From Saccharothrix saharensis (GTDB lineage: Bacteria; Actinomycetota; Actinomycetes; Mycobacteriales; Pseudonocardiaceae), in the NCBI RefSeq assembly GCF_006716745.1, contig NZ_VFPP01000001.1, forward strand, positions 3,286,001-3,350,000: DNA of 64,000 bases, in the 5' to 3' direction. A program made the position numbers and the translations under genes. Each line of letters begins with the position of its first letter. Positions within the stretch are counted from its first letter, which is position 1. Under the pieces are notes generated by a model. That model ran no database searches. It was not told the DNA's origin and saw only the letters and a list, made by a program, of their open reading frames with translations. This document shows, piece after piece, positions 26,104 through 35,770 of this stretch.

Positions 26104-26528
26104 CAGGCGCTCCCGGTTCCGGCCAGCAGCTCGTTGCGCAGCTGCGAAGCAGTGGACACGACCAACATCAGCAGCGTGCTCAACGGCTCCGGCTTCAACC
26201 CCTCGGCCGGGAACGCGTAGCGCAACGTGACGTCCATCCCGCGCTCGGTGTGCACCACGCCGAGCGTGCCGAACAGGCCCTGACCCGCGCGTTCGGCGGC
26301 GGACACGGCGAGGTTGCGGTCGTCGGGCAGGTCCCAGGCCACCACGCAGGTCAGGCTGAGCACGGTCAGGCCCTCGGCCAGCCGCATCGCCTGCACCGCG
26401 CACGGCACCTCGCCGTGCTGGAAGCTCAACGCGCCGTCGTCGTCGACGTGGACGTCGTGGAACATCTCCAACGCCTCACGGGCCGCGGTCAGCAGTTCCG
26501 CGGTCACCTTGGCGTCCTGGTCGGTCAC
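26103..26528 (-). CDS. YbjN-like domain protein
   Basis: The 141-residue protein resembles the YbjN/type III secretion chaperone-like fold: an N-terminal helix, then DDDGALSFQHGEVPCAVQAMRL, LSLTCVVAWDLP, and MDVTLRYAFPAEGL. These domains usually act as small scaffolds or chaperones. The GTG start directly abuts the uppS stop codon (TAA GTG), indicating coupling. Function here is unassigned. Confidence 0.75.
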   Translation of the reverse strand: MTDQDAKVTAELLTAAREALEMFHDVHVDDDGALSFQHGEVPCAVQAMRLAEGLTVLSLTCVVAWDLPDDRNLAVSAAERAGQGLFGTLGVVHTERGMDVTLRYAFPAEGLKPEPLSTLLMLVVSTASQLRNELLAGTGSA

Positions 26529-27347
26529 TTAAGCATCCTCCACGTCGGGCTTGTCCACGGCGCCGCCGAAGCGCCGGTCGCGCATGGCGTACGCCTCGCA
26601 GGCGCGCCACAGGTCCAGCCGGTCGAAGTCGGGCCACAGGATGTCCTGGAACACCAGCTCCGCGTACGCCGACTGCCACAGCAGGAAGTTCGACGTGCGC
26701 TGCTCGCCGGAGGGCCGGATGAACAGGTCCACGTCCGGCATCTCCGGCTGGTACATGTGCTTGGCCAGGGTGCGCTCGTCCACCTTCTCCGGGTTGAGCT
26801 TGCCCGCCGCGACCAGCCGGGCGATCTCCCGCGCCGCGTCGCCGACCTCGGCCCGCCCGCCGTAGTTGATGCACATCGCCAGGTTCAGCACGGTGTTGTC
26901 CTTCGTGCGCTCCTCGGCGACCTCGAGCTCCTTGATGACGCTGCGCCACAGCCTGGGCCGGCGACCCGCCCACCGCACCCGCACGCCCAGCTCGTCCAGC
27001 TCGTCGGTGCGGTGGTGGATCACGTCACGGCTGAAGCCCATGAGGAAGCGGACCTCCTCCGGGCTGCGCCGCCAGTTCTCGGTGGAGAACGCGTACAGCG
27101 ACAGCCACTTCACGCCCATCTCGATCGCGCCCTTGGCGGCCTCGACCACCACGGCCTCGCCGCGCTTGTGGCCCTCGATGCGGGACAGGCCGCGCTGGTT
27201 CGCCCACCGGCCGTTGCCGTCCATGACGATCGCGATGTGCCGGGGCACGAGGTCCGCAGGCAGCACCGGCGGCGTCGCGCCGGTCGGGTGCGGTTCCGGG
27301 GGTCGGGGAACGCGCTGGACGCGCTCAACCCGCCGTCGGCGGAGCAT
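26529..27347 (-). CDS. uppS: polyprenyl (decaprenyl) diphosphate synthase, UPP synthase family
   Basis: This cis-prenyltransferase makes the long-chain polyprenyl diphosphate used as lipid carrier for cell-wall synthesis. The 272-residue protein has [38 protein letters not shown] and the C-terminal [22 protein letters not shown] motif. ATG 27347 was chosen because GGAGAGGA lies about 6 bases upstream. The N-terminal extension [13 protein letters not shown] is longer than in E. coli but common in actinobacteria. It follows recO by 43 bases. Confidence 0.96.
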   Translation of the reverse strand: MLRRRRVERVQRVPRPPEPHPTGATPPVLPADLVPRHIAIVMDGNGRWANQRGLSRIEGHKRGEAVVVEAAKGAIEMGVKWLSLYAFSTENWRRSPEEVRFLMGFSRDVIHHRTDELDELGVRVRWAGRRPRLWRSVIKELEVAEERTKDNTVLNLAMCINYGGRAEVGDAAREIARLVAAGKLNPEKVDERTLAKHMYQPEMPDVDLFIRPSGEQRTSNFLLWQSAYAELVFQDILWPDFDRLDLWRACEAYAMRDRRFGGAVDKPDVEDA

Positions 27348-27390
27348 GGCTGTCCTCTCCATGGGTGGGGTTCTCGTGCGGCGAGCGAGC

Positions 27391-28143
27391 CTAACCGTCG
27401 GCCGGCTGCGCCTTGCGCTCGACCAACGGCAGCGAGCGCAACTGCCGCTCCAGGTGCCACTGGAGGTGCGCGGCGACCAGGCCGCTCGCGTCGCGGCGCG
27501 CGCCCGCGGGGATGCCGTCCACCACGTCCCACCGGCCGCGCAGGAGCGCGGCGAGCAGGCGCAACGTGTCGGCGGACGGCGTGGCGCTGCCCGGCGGACG
27601 GCACCGCGGGCAGACCATGCCCCCGGCGTGGACGTTGAACGCCTTGTGCGGGCCGGGGTCGCCGCAGCGGGCGCACTCGTCCACCGCAGGCGCCCACCCG
27701 GCGAACGCCATCGCACGCATCAGGAACGCGTCCAGGATGAGCGAGGCGTCCCGCTCCTTCGCCGCCAACGCCCGCAACGCGCCCGTGACCAGCAGGTACA
27801 GCCGGACGACCGGTTCGCCCTCCTCGGCGGTGAGCCGGTCGGCGGTCTCCAGCACCGCGCACGCCGCCGTGTAGCGCTGGTAGTCGTCCACCAGCACCAC
27901 GCCGAACGCGTCCAGCGTCTCCACCTGCGTGATCACGTCCAGCGACCGGCCGGGGTAGAACTGCACGTCGACGTGCCCGAACGGCTCCAGCCGCGCGCCG
28001 AACCGGGACGACGTGCGGCGCACGCCCTTGGCCACCGCGCGCACCTTGCCGTGCCGCTGGGTGAGCAGCGTGATGATCCGGTCGGCCTCGCCGAGCTTCT
28101 GCACCCGCAGGACCACCCCGGTGTCCCGGTAGAGGTTCGCCAC
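27391..28143 (-). CDS. recO: DNA repair protein RecO
   Basis: RecO loads RecA on SSB-coated DNA with RecR. The 250-residue protein has the N-terminal OB fold ([24 protein letters not shown] ... [12 protein letters not shown]) and a C-terminal zinc finger (CARCGDP ... [12 protein letters not shown]). The GTG start directly follows the era stop codon (TGA GTG), so the two are translationally coupled. Confidence 0.96.
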   Translation of the reverse strand: MANLYRDTGVVLRVQKLGEADRIITLLTQRHGKVRAVAKGVRRTSSRFGARLEPFGHVDVQFYPGRSLDVITQVETLDAFGVVLVDDYQRYTAACAVLETADRLTAEEGEPVVRLYLLVTGALRALAAKERDASLILDAFLMRAMAFAGWAPAVDECARCGDPGPHKAFNVHAGGMVCPRCRPPGSATPSADTLRLLAALLRGRWDVVDGIPAGARRDASGLVAAHLQWHLERQLRSLPLVERKAQPADG

Positions 28144-29040
28144 TCAGAACCCCAGTCTGCGCAACTGCTTCGGGTCGCGCTGCCAGTCCTTGGCGATCTT
28201 GATGTGCAGGTCGAGGTACACGCGGGTGCCGAGCAGCTTCTCGATGTGCCGGCGCGAGGTGATGCCCACCTGCTTGAGGCGCTCACCGCGGTGGCCCAGG
28301 ATGATCGCCTTCTGGCTGGGGCGCTCCACGAACACGTTGGCGTGGATGTCCACCAGGTCGTCGCGGCCCTCGCGGGGCAGCATCTCCTCGACCACGACGG
28401 CGATCGAGTGCGGCAGCTCGTCGCGCACGCCCTCCAGCGCCGCCTCGCGGATCAGCTCGGCGACCAGGGTGAGCTCCGGCTCGTCGGTCAGCTCGCCGTC
28501 CGGGTACAGCGGCGGCCCCTCGGGCAGCTTGCCCAGCACCAGGTCGGCCAGGGCGTCGACCTGGTAGCCGTCCACCGCGGACACCGGGATCAGCTCGGCG
28601 AAGTCCATCACGTTCTGCAGGGCGAGCAGCTGCTCGGCGACCTGCTGCTGGCCGACCAGGTCGGTCTTGGTGACGATGCCGATGACCGGCGTGCGCTTGG
28701 CGATCTTCTCCAGCTCGGCGGCGATGAACTTGTCACCGGGGCCGACCTTCTGGTCGGCGGGCACGCAGAACCCGACCACGTCCACCTCGGACCACGTCTC
28801 GCGCACCAGGTCGTTGAGCCGCTGGCCGAGCAGGGTGCGCGGCCGGTGCAGGCCGGGGGTGTCCACCAGGACCAACTGCCCGTCCTCGCGGTGCACGATG
28901 CCCCGGATGGTGTGCCGGGTGGTCTGCGGCTTGCTCGACGTGATCGCGACCTTGGTCCCGACGAGCGCGTTGGTCAACGTCGACTTGCCTGCGTTGGGGC
29001 GGCCGACGAAGCACGCGAACCCGGAGCGGTAACCATCCAT
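28144..29040 (-). CDS. era: GTPase Era
   Basis: Era is a GTPase that binds 16S rRNA during 30S maturation. The 298-residue protein has G1 GRPNAGKST, G3 DTPGLHRPR, G4 TKTDL and a C-terminal KH domain (VERPSQKAIILGHRGERLKQVGITSR). Its length is normal. It precedes recO without a gap, and a 69-base gap separates it from the ferredoxin-like gene. Confidence 0.97.
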   Translation of the reverse strand: MDGYRSGFACFVGRPNAGKSTLTNALVGTKVAITSSKPQTTRHTIRGIVHREDGQLVLVDTPGLHRPRTLLGQRLNDLVRETWSEVDVVGFCVPADQKVGPGDKFIAAELEKIAKRTPVIGIVTKTDLVGQQQVAEQLLALQNVMDFAELIPVSAVDGYQVDALADLVLGKLPEGPPLYPDGELTDEPELTLVAELIREAALEGVRDELPHSIAVVVEEMLPREGRDDLVDIHANVFVERPSQKAIILGHRGERLKQVGITSRRHIEKLLGTRVYLDLHIKIAKDWQRDPKQLRRLGF

Positions 29041-29109
29041 CCACCCATTGTCCCCGCCCCCGCCGACCGCGCCGCGTCAGCCCTCGCCAGGCACCCGTGC
29101 CGGACCTGT

Positions 29110-29439
29110 TCAGGCCTGCTGCGCGGGCGGCGCGATGCGGTTCACCTCGAGCGTCGCCGGCATCGGGCCGCCGTCGGTGAGCCAGCGCTCAACGTCGTCC
29201 ATCACCGCGTCGTGCAGGACGAAGCCCAGCCACACCGGCTTCTGCCCGGCGGGCTTCACCACGACGACGTTCGAGTTCTCGCACGCGTCGAGGCAGTCGG
29301 CGGTGCGCACGCGCAGCCGACCGCCGGAACCGTCGGCCAGCGCCCGCAACCGCCGCAACTGCTCGTCGTGGTCGTAGTCCGGGTGCTTCTTGAGCGTGCC
29401 GCAGCAGCAGCCGCGGCACACGGTGACGTAGTCGCGCAC
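29110..29439 (-). CDS. thioredoxin-like [2Fe-2S] ferredoxin-domain protein
   Basis: The 109-residue protein has cysteines in CRGCCCGTLKKH and TADCLDACENSNVVVV, the arrangement of thioredoxin-like (2Fe-2S) ferredoxins. It probably acts in electron transfer with an unknown partner. The GTG start directly abuts the stop of the CDA-like gene. It forms part of the phoH-ybeY-corC cluster. Confidence 0.8.
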   Translation of the reverse strand: MRDYVTVCRGCCCGTLKKHPDYDHDEQLRRLRALADGSGGRLRVRTADCLDACENSNVVVVKPAGQKPVWLGFVLHDAVMDDVERWLTDGGPMPATLEVNRIAPPAQQA

Positions 29440-29772
29440 TTACACGGTTTCCTGCACCGCGCCCGACGCGTCGGCGCGCAGCACGGGCGCGTCGGCGGTC
29501 AGGTCGCGCACCGCCGCCACCGAGTCCTGGTCCACCTCGCCGGACGCCGTGACGACGGCCGCCGCCTCCAGGCCCTCGGCGCCGCTGGACACGGCCGCGG
29601 CGACGGCGGCTTGGAGGGCCGTCAGCTTCAGCGACGGCAGCGCGATCGTGGTCGCCGCGTAGGTCCGGCCGTCCGTGTCACGCACCGCCGCGCCCTCCGC
29701 CGCGCCGGTGCGGGCCCGCGCCGAGCGCGCCAGCGTGACGATCTTCTGGTCCTCGGGGTCGAGGTCACTCAC
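29440..29772 (-). CDS. cytidine deaminase-like protein lacking zinc ligands
   Basis: The 110-residue protein follows the cytidine-deaminase fold (KIVTLARSARARTGAAEGAAVRDTDGRTYAATTI). Yet where CDA has the catalytic Cys/His-Ala-Glu and the PCxxC zinc pair, this protein has LTALQAAVAAAVSS and no cysteine at all. It is therefore not expected to deaminate cytidine. Its 5' end overlaps corC by 8 bases and its 3' end abuts the ferredoxin gene. A structural role is possible. Confidence 0.75.
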   Translation of the reverse strand: MSDLDPEDQKIVTLARSARARTGAAEGAAVRDTDGRTYAATTIALPSLKLTALQAAVAAAVSSGAEGLEAAAVVTASGEVDQDSVAAVRDLTADAPVLRADASGAVQETV

Positions 29773-31066
29773 CGGTGGTCCCCTCGCTGTCGTCGCCGTT
29801 GTCCACCGGGCGCACGAGCACCGTCGTGATGCGCATCCGCCCGCGTTCGTCCTTGCCGCCCTCGGCCCGCATCCGCAGGCCCGCGATCTCGGCTTCCGTG
29901 CCCGGCAGCGGCACGCGGCCCAGGCGCTGCGCCAGCAGCCCGCCGACCGTCTCCACCTCGTGGTCGTCCAGCTCGGTGCCGAACAACGCGTCCAGGTCGT
30001 CCACCGGCAGCCGCGCGCTGACCCGCACCGAACCGTCGTCCAGGTGCTCCACCGGCGGCCGGTCGTCGGTGTCGGACTCGTCGGTGATCTCGCCGACGAT
30101 CTCCTCCAGGATGTCCTCGATGGTGAGCAGGCCCGCCGTGCCGCCGTACTCGTCCACCACCACCGCCAGGTGGTTGCGCGACAGCTGCATCTCCCGCAGC
30201 AGGTCCGCGATCGGCTTCGAGTCAGGGATGAACGACGCCTGCTTCATCACGTCCGCCACCGACGTGCCGTTCGGCTCCTCGGCCAGCGTCAGCCGCACCA
30301 GGTCCTTCAGGTTCACCACGCCGACGATGTCGTCCACGCTCTCCCCGATCACCGGCACCCGGGTGTACCCGGTGCGCAGCGACAGGGCCAGCGCCTGGCG
30401 GATCGACTTGGTCTGCTCGATCCACACGATCTCGGTGCGCGGCACCATCACCTCGCGCGCGATCGTGTCACCCAGCTCGAAGACCGAGTGGATCATCTCG
30501 CGCTCGCCCTCGTCCACGACGCCCCGCTCCTGCGCCATGTCGACCAGCTCGCGCAGCTCCACCTCGGACGAGAACGGACCCTCGCGGAAGCCCTTGCCCG
30601 GCGTGATCGCGTTGCCGACCAGGATCAGCAGCTTGCTCAACGGCCCCAGCACGCGGCCCAGCACCCGGATCGGGCCCGCCGCGAGCAGGCTCACCGCGTA
30701 GGGGTGCTGCCGGCCGATCGTCCGCGGACCCACGCCGACCAGCACGTACGACACCACGAGCATGCTCAGCCCGGCGACCGGCATGGCCACCCAGTCGGTG
30801 GCGATGAGACCCAGGCACACCACGGTCACGATCACCGTCGCCGCCAGCTCGCAGCCCAGCCGCAGCAACAGCAGCAGGTTCACGTGCCGCGGCCGGTCGG
30901 CCAGCAGGGCGATCAACTGCCCCGCGCCCGCCCGGCCCTGCCGCTGCAACGCCTCGACCCGGGCCCGCGACACCGTGCCCAGCGCCGCGTCCACCCCCGC
31001 GAACGCACCCGCGGCCAACACCAACACCACGGCCAACACCAGCAAGCCGGCGGAACTGCCTATCAC
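29765..31066 (-). CDS. hemolysin/CorC-family membrane protein with CBS domains
   Basis: The 433-residue protein has an N-terminal DUF21 domain with three or four membrane helices, then the CBS pair (VMVPRTEIVWIEQTKSIRQAL and ADVMKQASFIPDSKPIADLLREM). The C-terminal CorC/HlyC domain begins near VEHLDDGSVRVSARLPVDDLD. Relatives take part in Mg2+/Co2+ handling; hemolytic activity is a historical name. Ten bases separate it from ybeY. Confidence 0.93.
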   Translation of the reverse strand: MIGSSAGLLVLAVVLVLAAGAFAGVDAALGTVSRARVEALQRQGRAGAGQLIALLADRPRHVNLLLLLRLGCELAATVIVTVVCLGLIATDWVAMPVAGLSMLVVSYVLVGVGPRTIGRQHPYAVSLLAAGPIRVLGRVLGPLSKLLILVGNAITPGKGFREGPFSSEVELRELVDMAQERGVVDEGEREMIHSVFELGDTIAREVMVPRTEIVWIEQTKSIRQALALSLRTGYTRVPVIGESVDDIVGVVNLKDLVRLTLAEEPNGTSVADVMKQASFIPDSKPIADLLREMQLSRNHLAVVVDEYGGTAGLLTIEDILEEIVGEITDESDTDDRPPVEHLDDGSVRVSARLPVDDLDALFGTELDDHEVETVGGLLAQRLGRVPLPGTEAEIAGLRMRAEGGKDERGRMRITTVLVRPVDNGDDSEGTTGE

Positions 31067-31076
31067 CCCGGCCGCC

Positions 31077-31631
31077 TCAGGTCGTCGGCTCGGGCCGGTC
31101 CGCGTCCTCCAGGCCCACCGCCCCGAGGAGCTTCGAGTCCGCCTCGCGCTGCGCCGACTTGCGCTCCGCCTCGGCCGCCGCGGTGCGGAAGTCGCCCAGG
31201 ATGCGGTTCTGCAGCGTGAACATCTCCCGCTCCTCGGCGGGCTCGGCGTGGTCGTAGCCGAGCAGGTGCAGCACGCCGTGCACGGTCAGCAGGTGCAGCT
31301 CGTCCAGCAGGCTGTGGCCCGCCTTCTTGGCCTGGTCCTTGGCGAAGTCCGGGCACAGCACGATGTCGCCGAGCAACGCCGGGCCGAGGCCCGCGGCGTC
31401 CGGGCGGCGCGCCGAGTCCAGCTCGTCCATCGGGAACGCCATCACGTCCGTCGGGCCGGGCAGGTCCATCCAGCGCTGGTGCAGGTCCGCCATCACGTCC
31501 AGCTCCACCAGCAGGACGGACAGCTCGGCCAACGGGCTCACGCCCATCCGGTCCAGGGCGAACCGGGCGGCGGCGACGATGGACGGCTCGTCCACGCTCA
31601 CGCCCGACTCGTTCGCGATCTCGATGCTCAC
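31077..31631 (-). CDS. ybeY: rRNA maturation endoribonuclease YbeY
   Basis: YbeY is a zinc-dependent endonuclease for 16S rRNA 3'-end maturation and ribosome quality control. The 184-residue protein has [20 protein letters not shown] and the metal motif [11 protein letters not shown]. It has about 25 extra C-terminal residues compared with E. coli. It starts 5 bases after the phoH stop, the usual phoH-ybeY order. Confidence 0.95.
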   Translation of the reverse strand: MSIEIANESGVSVDEPSIVAAARFALDRMGVSPLAELSVLLVELDVMADLHQRWMDLPGPTDVMAFPMDELDSARRPDAAGLGPALLGDIVLCPDFAKDQAKKAGHSLLDELHLLTVHGVLHLLGYDHAEPAEEREMFTLQNRILGDFRTAAAEAERKSAQREADSKLLGAVGLEDADRPEPTT

Positions 31632-31636
31632 GGCGC

Positions 31637-32713
<1,077 letters not shown>

Positions 32714-32849
32714 GTGGCCTCGGGCCCTCTTCCTGCGCGTTCGCGCCGTGCTCGTGAATTCGACCTACCGGTTCCGATGCTAGCCGCCCCCACCGACAGT
32801 CCGCACCGGAGTAAGAAACGGGTTGGACACGGCGGGTGTACTCGGAGCT

Positions 32850-33638
32850 GTGGAGAAGTTGCGCGCGCTCACCCTCGACGACCTGCCCGCCTGCGTCGGG
32901 CTCGCAGCGGACCGGGGGTGGCCCGAGGAGCGGGAGAAGTGGGCCTTCCTGTTGCGCGTCGGAACCGGTTTCGGGCTGTTCGACGGCGATCGGCTGGTGG
33001 GCACGACCATCGTCACCCGGTTCGGTGACGAGCACGCGGCGGTGAGCATGGTGCTGGTGGCGTCGAGCCACGGCGGGCGCGGGTTGGGGCGGCGGCTCGT
33101 GGAGCACGCGCTGGCGTTCGCGGGGACGCCGGTGGTGTCGCTGCACGCGACTTCGTACGGCAAGCCGTTGTACGAGAAGCTGGGGTTCCGGTCGGTGGGG
33201 ACGGTGACCGCGCACGTCGGGGCGTTCGGCGGGACGGCCGCGGGCACGTCGTGGCCGGCGGAACCGGCGGACCGGGCGCGGGTGGTGGCGGTCGACGCCG
33301 AGGTGTTCGGCGCCGACCGGTCGGCGATGTGGGCGGCGTTGTTCGGGTTCGCGTCGCAGGTCAGGGTGGCCGAGGACGGGTTCGTGGCGACGTGGCGGAA
33401 CGGCCCGGTCACGATGGTGGGGCCGGTCGTGGCGCCGTCGGCGGGGCGTGCGGCGGAGTTGGTCGCGGACGTGGCGGTCGGGGCGGTGGTGCGGGTGGAC
33501 GTGCGCGACGCGAGGTTGGGCGCGTGGCTGGAGGCGCGCGGGGTCGTGCCGCGGTTCACCGCGGACCTGATGGTGCTGGGTGCGTTCGGCGGCGACCGGG
33601 CGCGGCTGTGGGCGCCGGTGATGCAGGCCCTGGGTTAG
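32850..33638 (+). CDS. GNAT-family N-acetyltransferase (double domain)
   Basis: The 262-residue protein has a GNAT acetyl-CoA site in the N-terminal half (MVLVASSHGGRGLGRRLVEHAL) followed by LYEKLGFRSVG. A weaker second GNAT-like half ends TADLMVLGAFGGDRARLWAPVMQALG. The substrate is unknown. GTG 32850 with GGAG 5 bases upstream was preferred to TTG 32823. It converges on the HIT gene with only three bases between stops. Confidence 0.88.
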   Translation: MEKLRALTLDDLPACVGLAADRGWPEEREKWAFLLRVGTGFGLFDGDRLVGTTIVTRFGDEHAAVSMVLVASSHGGRGLGRRLVEHALAFAGTPVVSLHATSYGKPLYEKLGFRSVGTVTAHVGAFGGTAAGTSWPAEPADRARVVAVDAEVFGADRSAMWAALFGFASQVRVAEDGFVATWRNGPVTMVGPVVAPSAGRAAELVADVAVGAVVRVDVRDARLGAWLEARGVVPRFTADLMVLGAFGGDRARLWAPVMQALG

Positions 33639-33641
33639 GCG

Positions 33642-33983
33642 TCAGGCCAGCGGGCCGAGCCGCCGTCCGCCGAGGACGTGCAGGTGGGCGTGGAAGACGG
33701 TCTGGCCCGCGTCCTGACCGGTGTTGAACAGCAACCGGTAGCCGGCGTCGGCGACGCCCTCGGACTTGGCCACCTCGCCGGCGGCCAGGAACAGGTCGTC
33801 CAGCACGCCGGGCGCGGCGGCGGCCAGGGCGACGGCGTCGGTCGCGTGCACCTTGGGCACCAGCACGACGTGCGTCGGCGCCTGGGGTGCGATGTCGCGG
33901 AACGCCAGCGTGGTGTCGGTCTCGTGCACCACCGTCGCCGGGATCTCGCGGGCGACGATGCGGCAGAACAGGCAGTCGGACAT
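33642..33983 (-). CDS. HIT-family nucleotide hydrolase/transferase
   Basis: The 113-residue protein has N-terminal CLFCRIVAREIPATVVHE, a metal-binding CxxC, and the histidine triad FHAHLHVLGG. Members cleave nucleotide phosphoramidates such as AMP-lysine. It lies in the rsmE region as in other actinobacteria. TAGCCT and GGAG lie upstream of the ATG. Confidence 0.94.
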   Translation of the reverse strand: MSDCLFCRIVAREIPATVVHETDTTLAFRDIAPQAPTHVVLVPKVHATDAVALAAAAPGVLDDLFLAAGEVAKSEGVADAGYRLLFNTGQDAGQTVFHAHLHVLGGRRLGPLA

Positions 33984-34019
33984 GGCTCCGCAGGCTACCG
34001 ACCCACCCGGCTCGTGCCG

Positions 34020-34169
34020 TCCCGAGCGTTGAACTCACCGGTCCCGAGCGTTCGACTCTCGGGTCCTGAGCGTTCGACACACGCGGCGTGGAGGTAGGGC
34101 CTCCGCGAGAGTCGAACGTTCGGGTCCCGCGTGTCGAACGTTCGGGACCGGTGAGTTCTACGTTCGGGT
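34020..34169. repeat. 3+3 inverted 22-base units (repeat family, site B)
   Basis: Three units at 34020-34041, 34042-34063 and 34064-34085 read TCCcGAGCGTT plus a variable tail. They face three inverted units at 34104-34125, 34126-34147 and 34148-34169. The 18-base centre contains a GGAGG/CCTCC hairpin. The tails are of three kinds: GAACTCACC, GACTCTC and GACACACGC, and the order differs between halves. The whole 150 bases can fold into one long hairpin. The stop codon of the hydrolase gene (34160-34158) is inside it. Confidence 0.92.
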
Positions 34170-34835
34170 CAGGCGGAGGGCGGCGGTGCGGCAGGTGGCC
34201 CAGGCGGTGGTGCCGGGGGTGACGAGGGACATGTGGTCGGTGCCGGGGAGGGCGATCAGCTCGGCGCCGGAGGCGCGGGCGAACGCCTCGCTCTGGGCGA
34301 ACGGCACGTCCTCGTCGTCCTCGCCGTGGACCAGGACGAGCGGCTTGGCGATGGGCAGTTGGGCGGCCGGGGAGGCGTCGGCGTAGCGGTCGGGCACCTC
34401 GGCGGGCGTGCCGCCCAGCAGTTCGGCGGCACGGCGGGTGATCTCCGGGTGCTGGAGGAAGTCCAGGACGCCGGCCTGCGCCACGGCCCCGACGACGCGC
34501 GGGTGGCGCGCGGCGGCCCACACGGCCAGGTGCCCGCCCGCGGAGTGACCCAGCGTGACGACCGGGCCGAACGACGGGTCGAGGGCGTCGATGGCGGCGA
34601 GCACGTCGTCACCGGTCGCGGGCCACCCGCCACCCCCGGTTACCCGCCGGTACTCCACGTTGTACGCGGCCACGCCGTGAATGACCAGGTCAGCGGCCAA
34701 GGGGCGGCCGAGTTCGAGTCCGTAACGCTGGTGCCAAAAACCACCATGGATTACCACGACAACCGGAAACGATTCACCGGGCGGCGTGGAAAACTCGCCG
34801 AACTGGCTCGGGTGCGGCCCGTAGACGATGCGCAA
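34158..34835 (-). CDS. alpha/beta hydrolase (BD-FAE/esterase type)
   Basis: The 225-residue protein has the oxyanion-hole motif VVVIHGGFWHQRYG, the nucleophile GHSAGGHL, an acidic residue in LVHGEDDEDVPF and the terminal His in LPGTDHMSL, giving a complete Ser-Asp-His triad. The annotated start is TTG 34835 with AAGGGG upstream. The ATG 34988 further upstream would place a perfect terminator inside the coding region. The last codons, T-R-T-stop, come from the repeat element, so the gene end was reshaped by it. Confidence 0.86.
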   Translation of the reverse strand: MRIVYGPHPSQFGEFSTPPGESFPVVVVIHGGFWHQRYGLELGRPLAADLVIHGVAAYNVEYRRVTGGGGWPATGDDVLAAIDALDPSFGPVVTLGHSAGGHLAVWAAARHPRVVGAVAQAGVLDFLQHPEITRRAAELLGGTPAEVPDRYADASPAAQLPIAKPLVLVHGEDDEDVPFAQSEAFARASGAELIALPGTDHMSLVTPGTTAWATCRTAALRLTRT

Positions 34836-34853
34836 TCGAAACCCCTTGGAGGC

Positions 34854-34907
34854 AAAAAAGAGGCCGCGTCGCGGTGGGACCTGGGGGTCGTCCCACCGCG
34901 ACGCGGC
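34854..34907 (-). terminator. rho-independent terminator after rsmE
   Basis: On the minus strand an 18-base perfect stem (34907-34890 with 34880-34863, loop of 9 bases) is followed two bases later by six T residues (34859-34854). The strength and the directional U-tract point to intrinsic termination of the hrcA-dnaJ-rsmE transcript. It lies 19 bases before the TTG start of the hydrolase. Confidence 0.93.
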
Positions 34908-35035
34908 GAGCGCCGGACCGAGGGGGGAGGTGTCCGGCGGGTCTGCGGAGGGGCGATCCCGGTTAGGCCAAGTCAGCCCCTCTGCCATGAGGGTAACCCC
35001 TATGTCAGGTGTTCGCCAGAAGGGAGCAAGGCCGA

Positions 35036-35770
35036 TTACCGCCAGCGATCGGTCAGCACACCCAGCGCACCCAAAGCGACCGCCGCGGCCGTCGACGCTC
35101 GCAGAACGGTGGGTCCCAGTCGCACAACGTGCGCGCCGGCACCGGTCAACGTCGACAATTCCTCGTCGGTGATGCCACCTTCCGGCCCGACGACCAGCAG
35201 CACATCACCCGAGGCGGGTAGCTGAACCGATCCGAGGGCCGAGGAAGAGGATTCGTGCAAAACCAAAGTGATCGCCGACGACGCCGCCAACCGCACCAGC
35301 CCGGACGTCGAAACGGGTTCGGCGACCGACGGCACGCGGGCCCGGCGGGCCTGCTTGGCCGCCTCACGGGCGGTGCTGCGCCAGCGCTCGAGCGCCTTCG
35401 CCCCGCGCGGCCCGTCCTCCCACTTGGTCACGCAGCGCGAGGCGCGCCACGGCACGACGCCGTCCACGCCCGCCTCGGTGGCCAGCTCCACGGCCAGCTC
35501 ACCCCGGTCGCCCTTCACCAGCGCCTGCGCCACCACGACCCGGACGGACGGCTCGGGCACGACCCACCGCTGCACGACGCGCAACCGCAGGGAGTCCTTG
35601 AACGCCTCCGACACCACGCACCGCACCTGCGCGCCCGTGCCGTCGGAGAGCACCAGCTCCTCCCCCGCGCGCAACCGGCGCACGGTGGCCGCGTGCCGCC
35701 CCTCGGGGCCGTCCAGGACGGCCTCGTCACCGGGCGGCAGCGCGGCGACCAGGAAGACCGGCAGCGTCAC
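35036..35770 (-). CDS. rsmE: 16S rRNA (uracil(1498)-N(3))-methyltransferase RsmE
   Basis: RsmE methylates U1498 of 16S rRNA. The 244-residue SPOUT-fold protein has an N-terminal PUA-like part ([20 protein letters not shown]), [13 protein letters not shown], and the SAM-binding trefoil-knot motifs [13 protein letters not shown] and [16 protein letters not shown] 35770 overlaps the dnaJ stop by four bases. Confidence 0.95.
   Translation of the reverse strand: MTLPVFLVAALPPGDEAVLDGPEGRHAATVRRLRAGEELVLSDGTGAQVRCVVSEAFKDSLRLRVVQRWVVPEPSVRVVVAQALVKGDRGELAVELATEAGVDGVVPWRASRCVTKWEDGPRGAKALERWRSTAREAAKQARRARVPSVAEPVSTSGLVRLAASSAITLVLHESSSSALGSVQLPASGDVLLVVGPEGGITDEELSTLTGAGAHVVRLGPTVLRASTAAAVALGALGVLTDRWR

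Noticed and set aside
34836-34988. longer N-terminus of the hydrolase from ATG 34988
   Set aside because: It would contain a perfect rho-independent terminator and lacks conservation-like features; TTG 34835 has a better Shine-Dalgarno.
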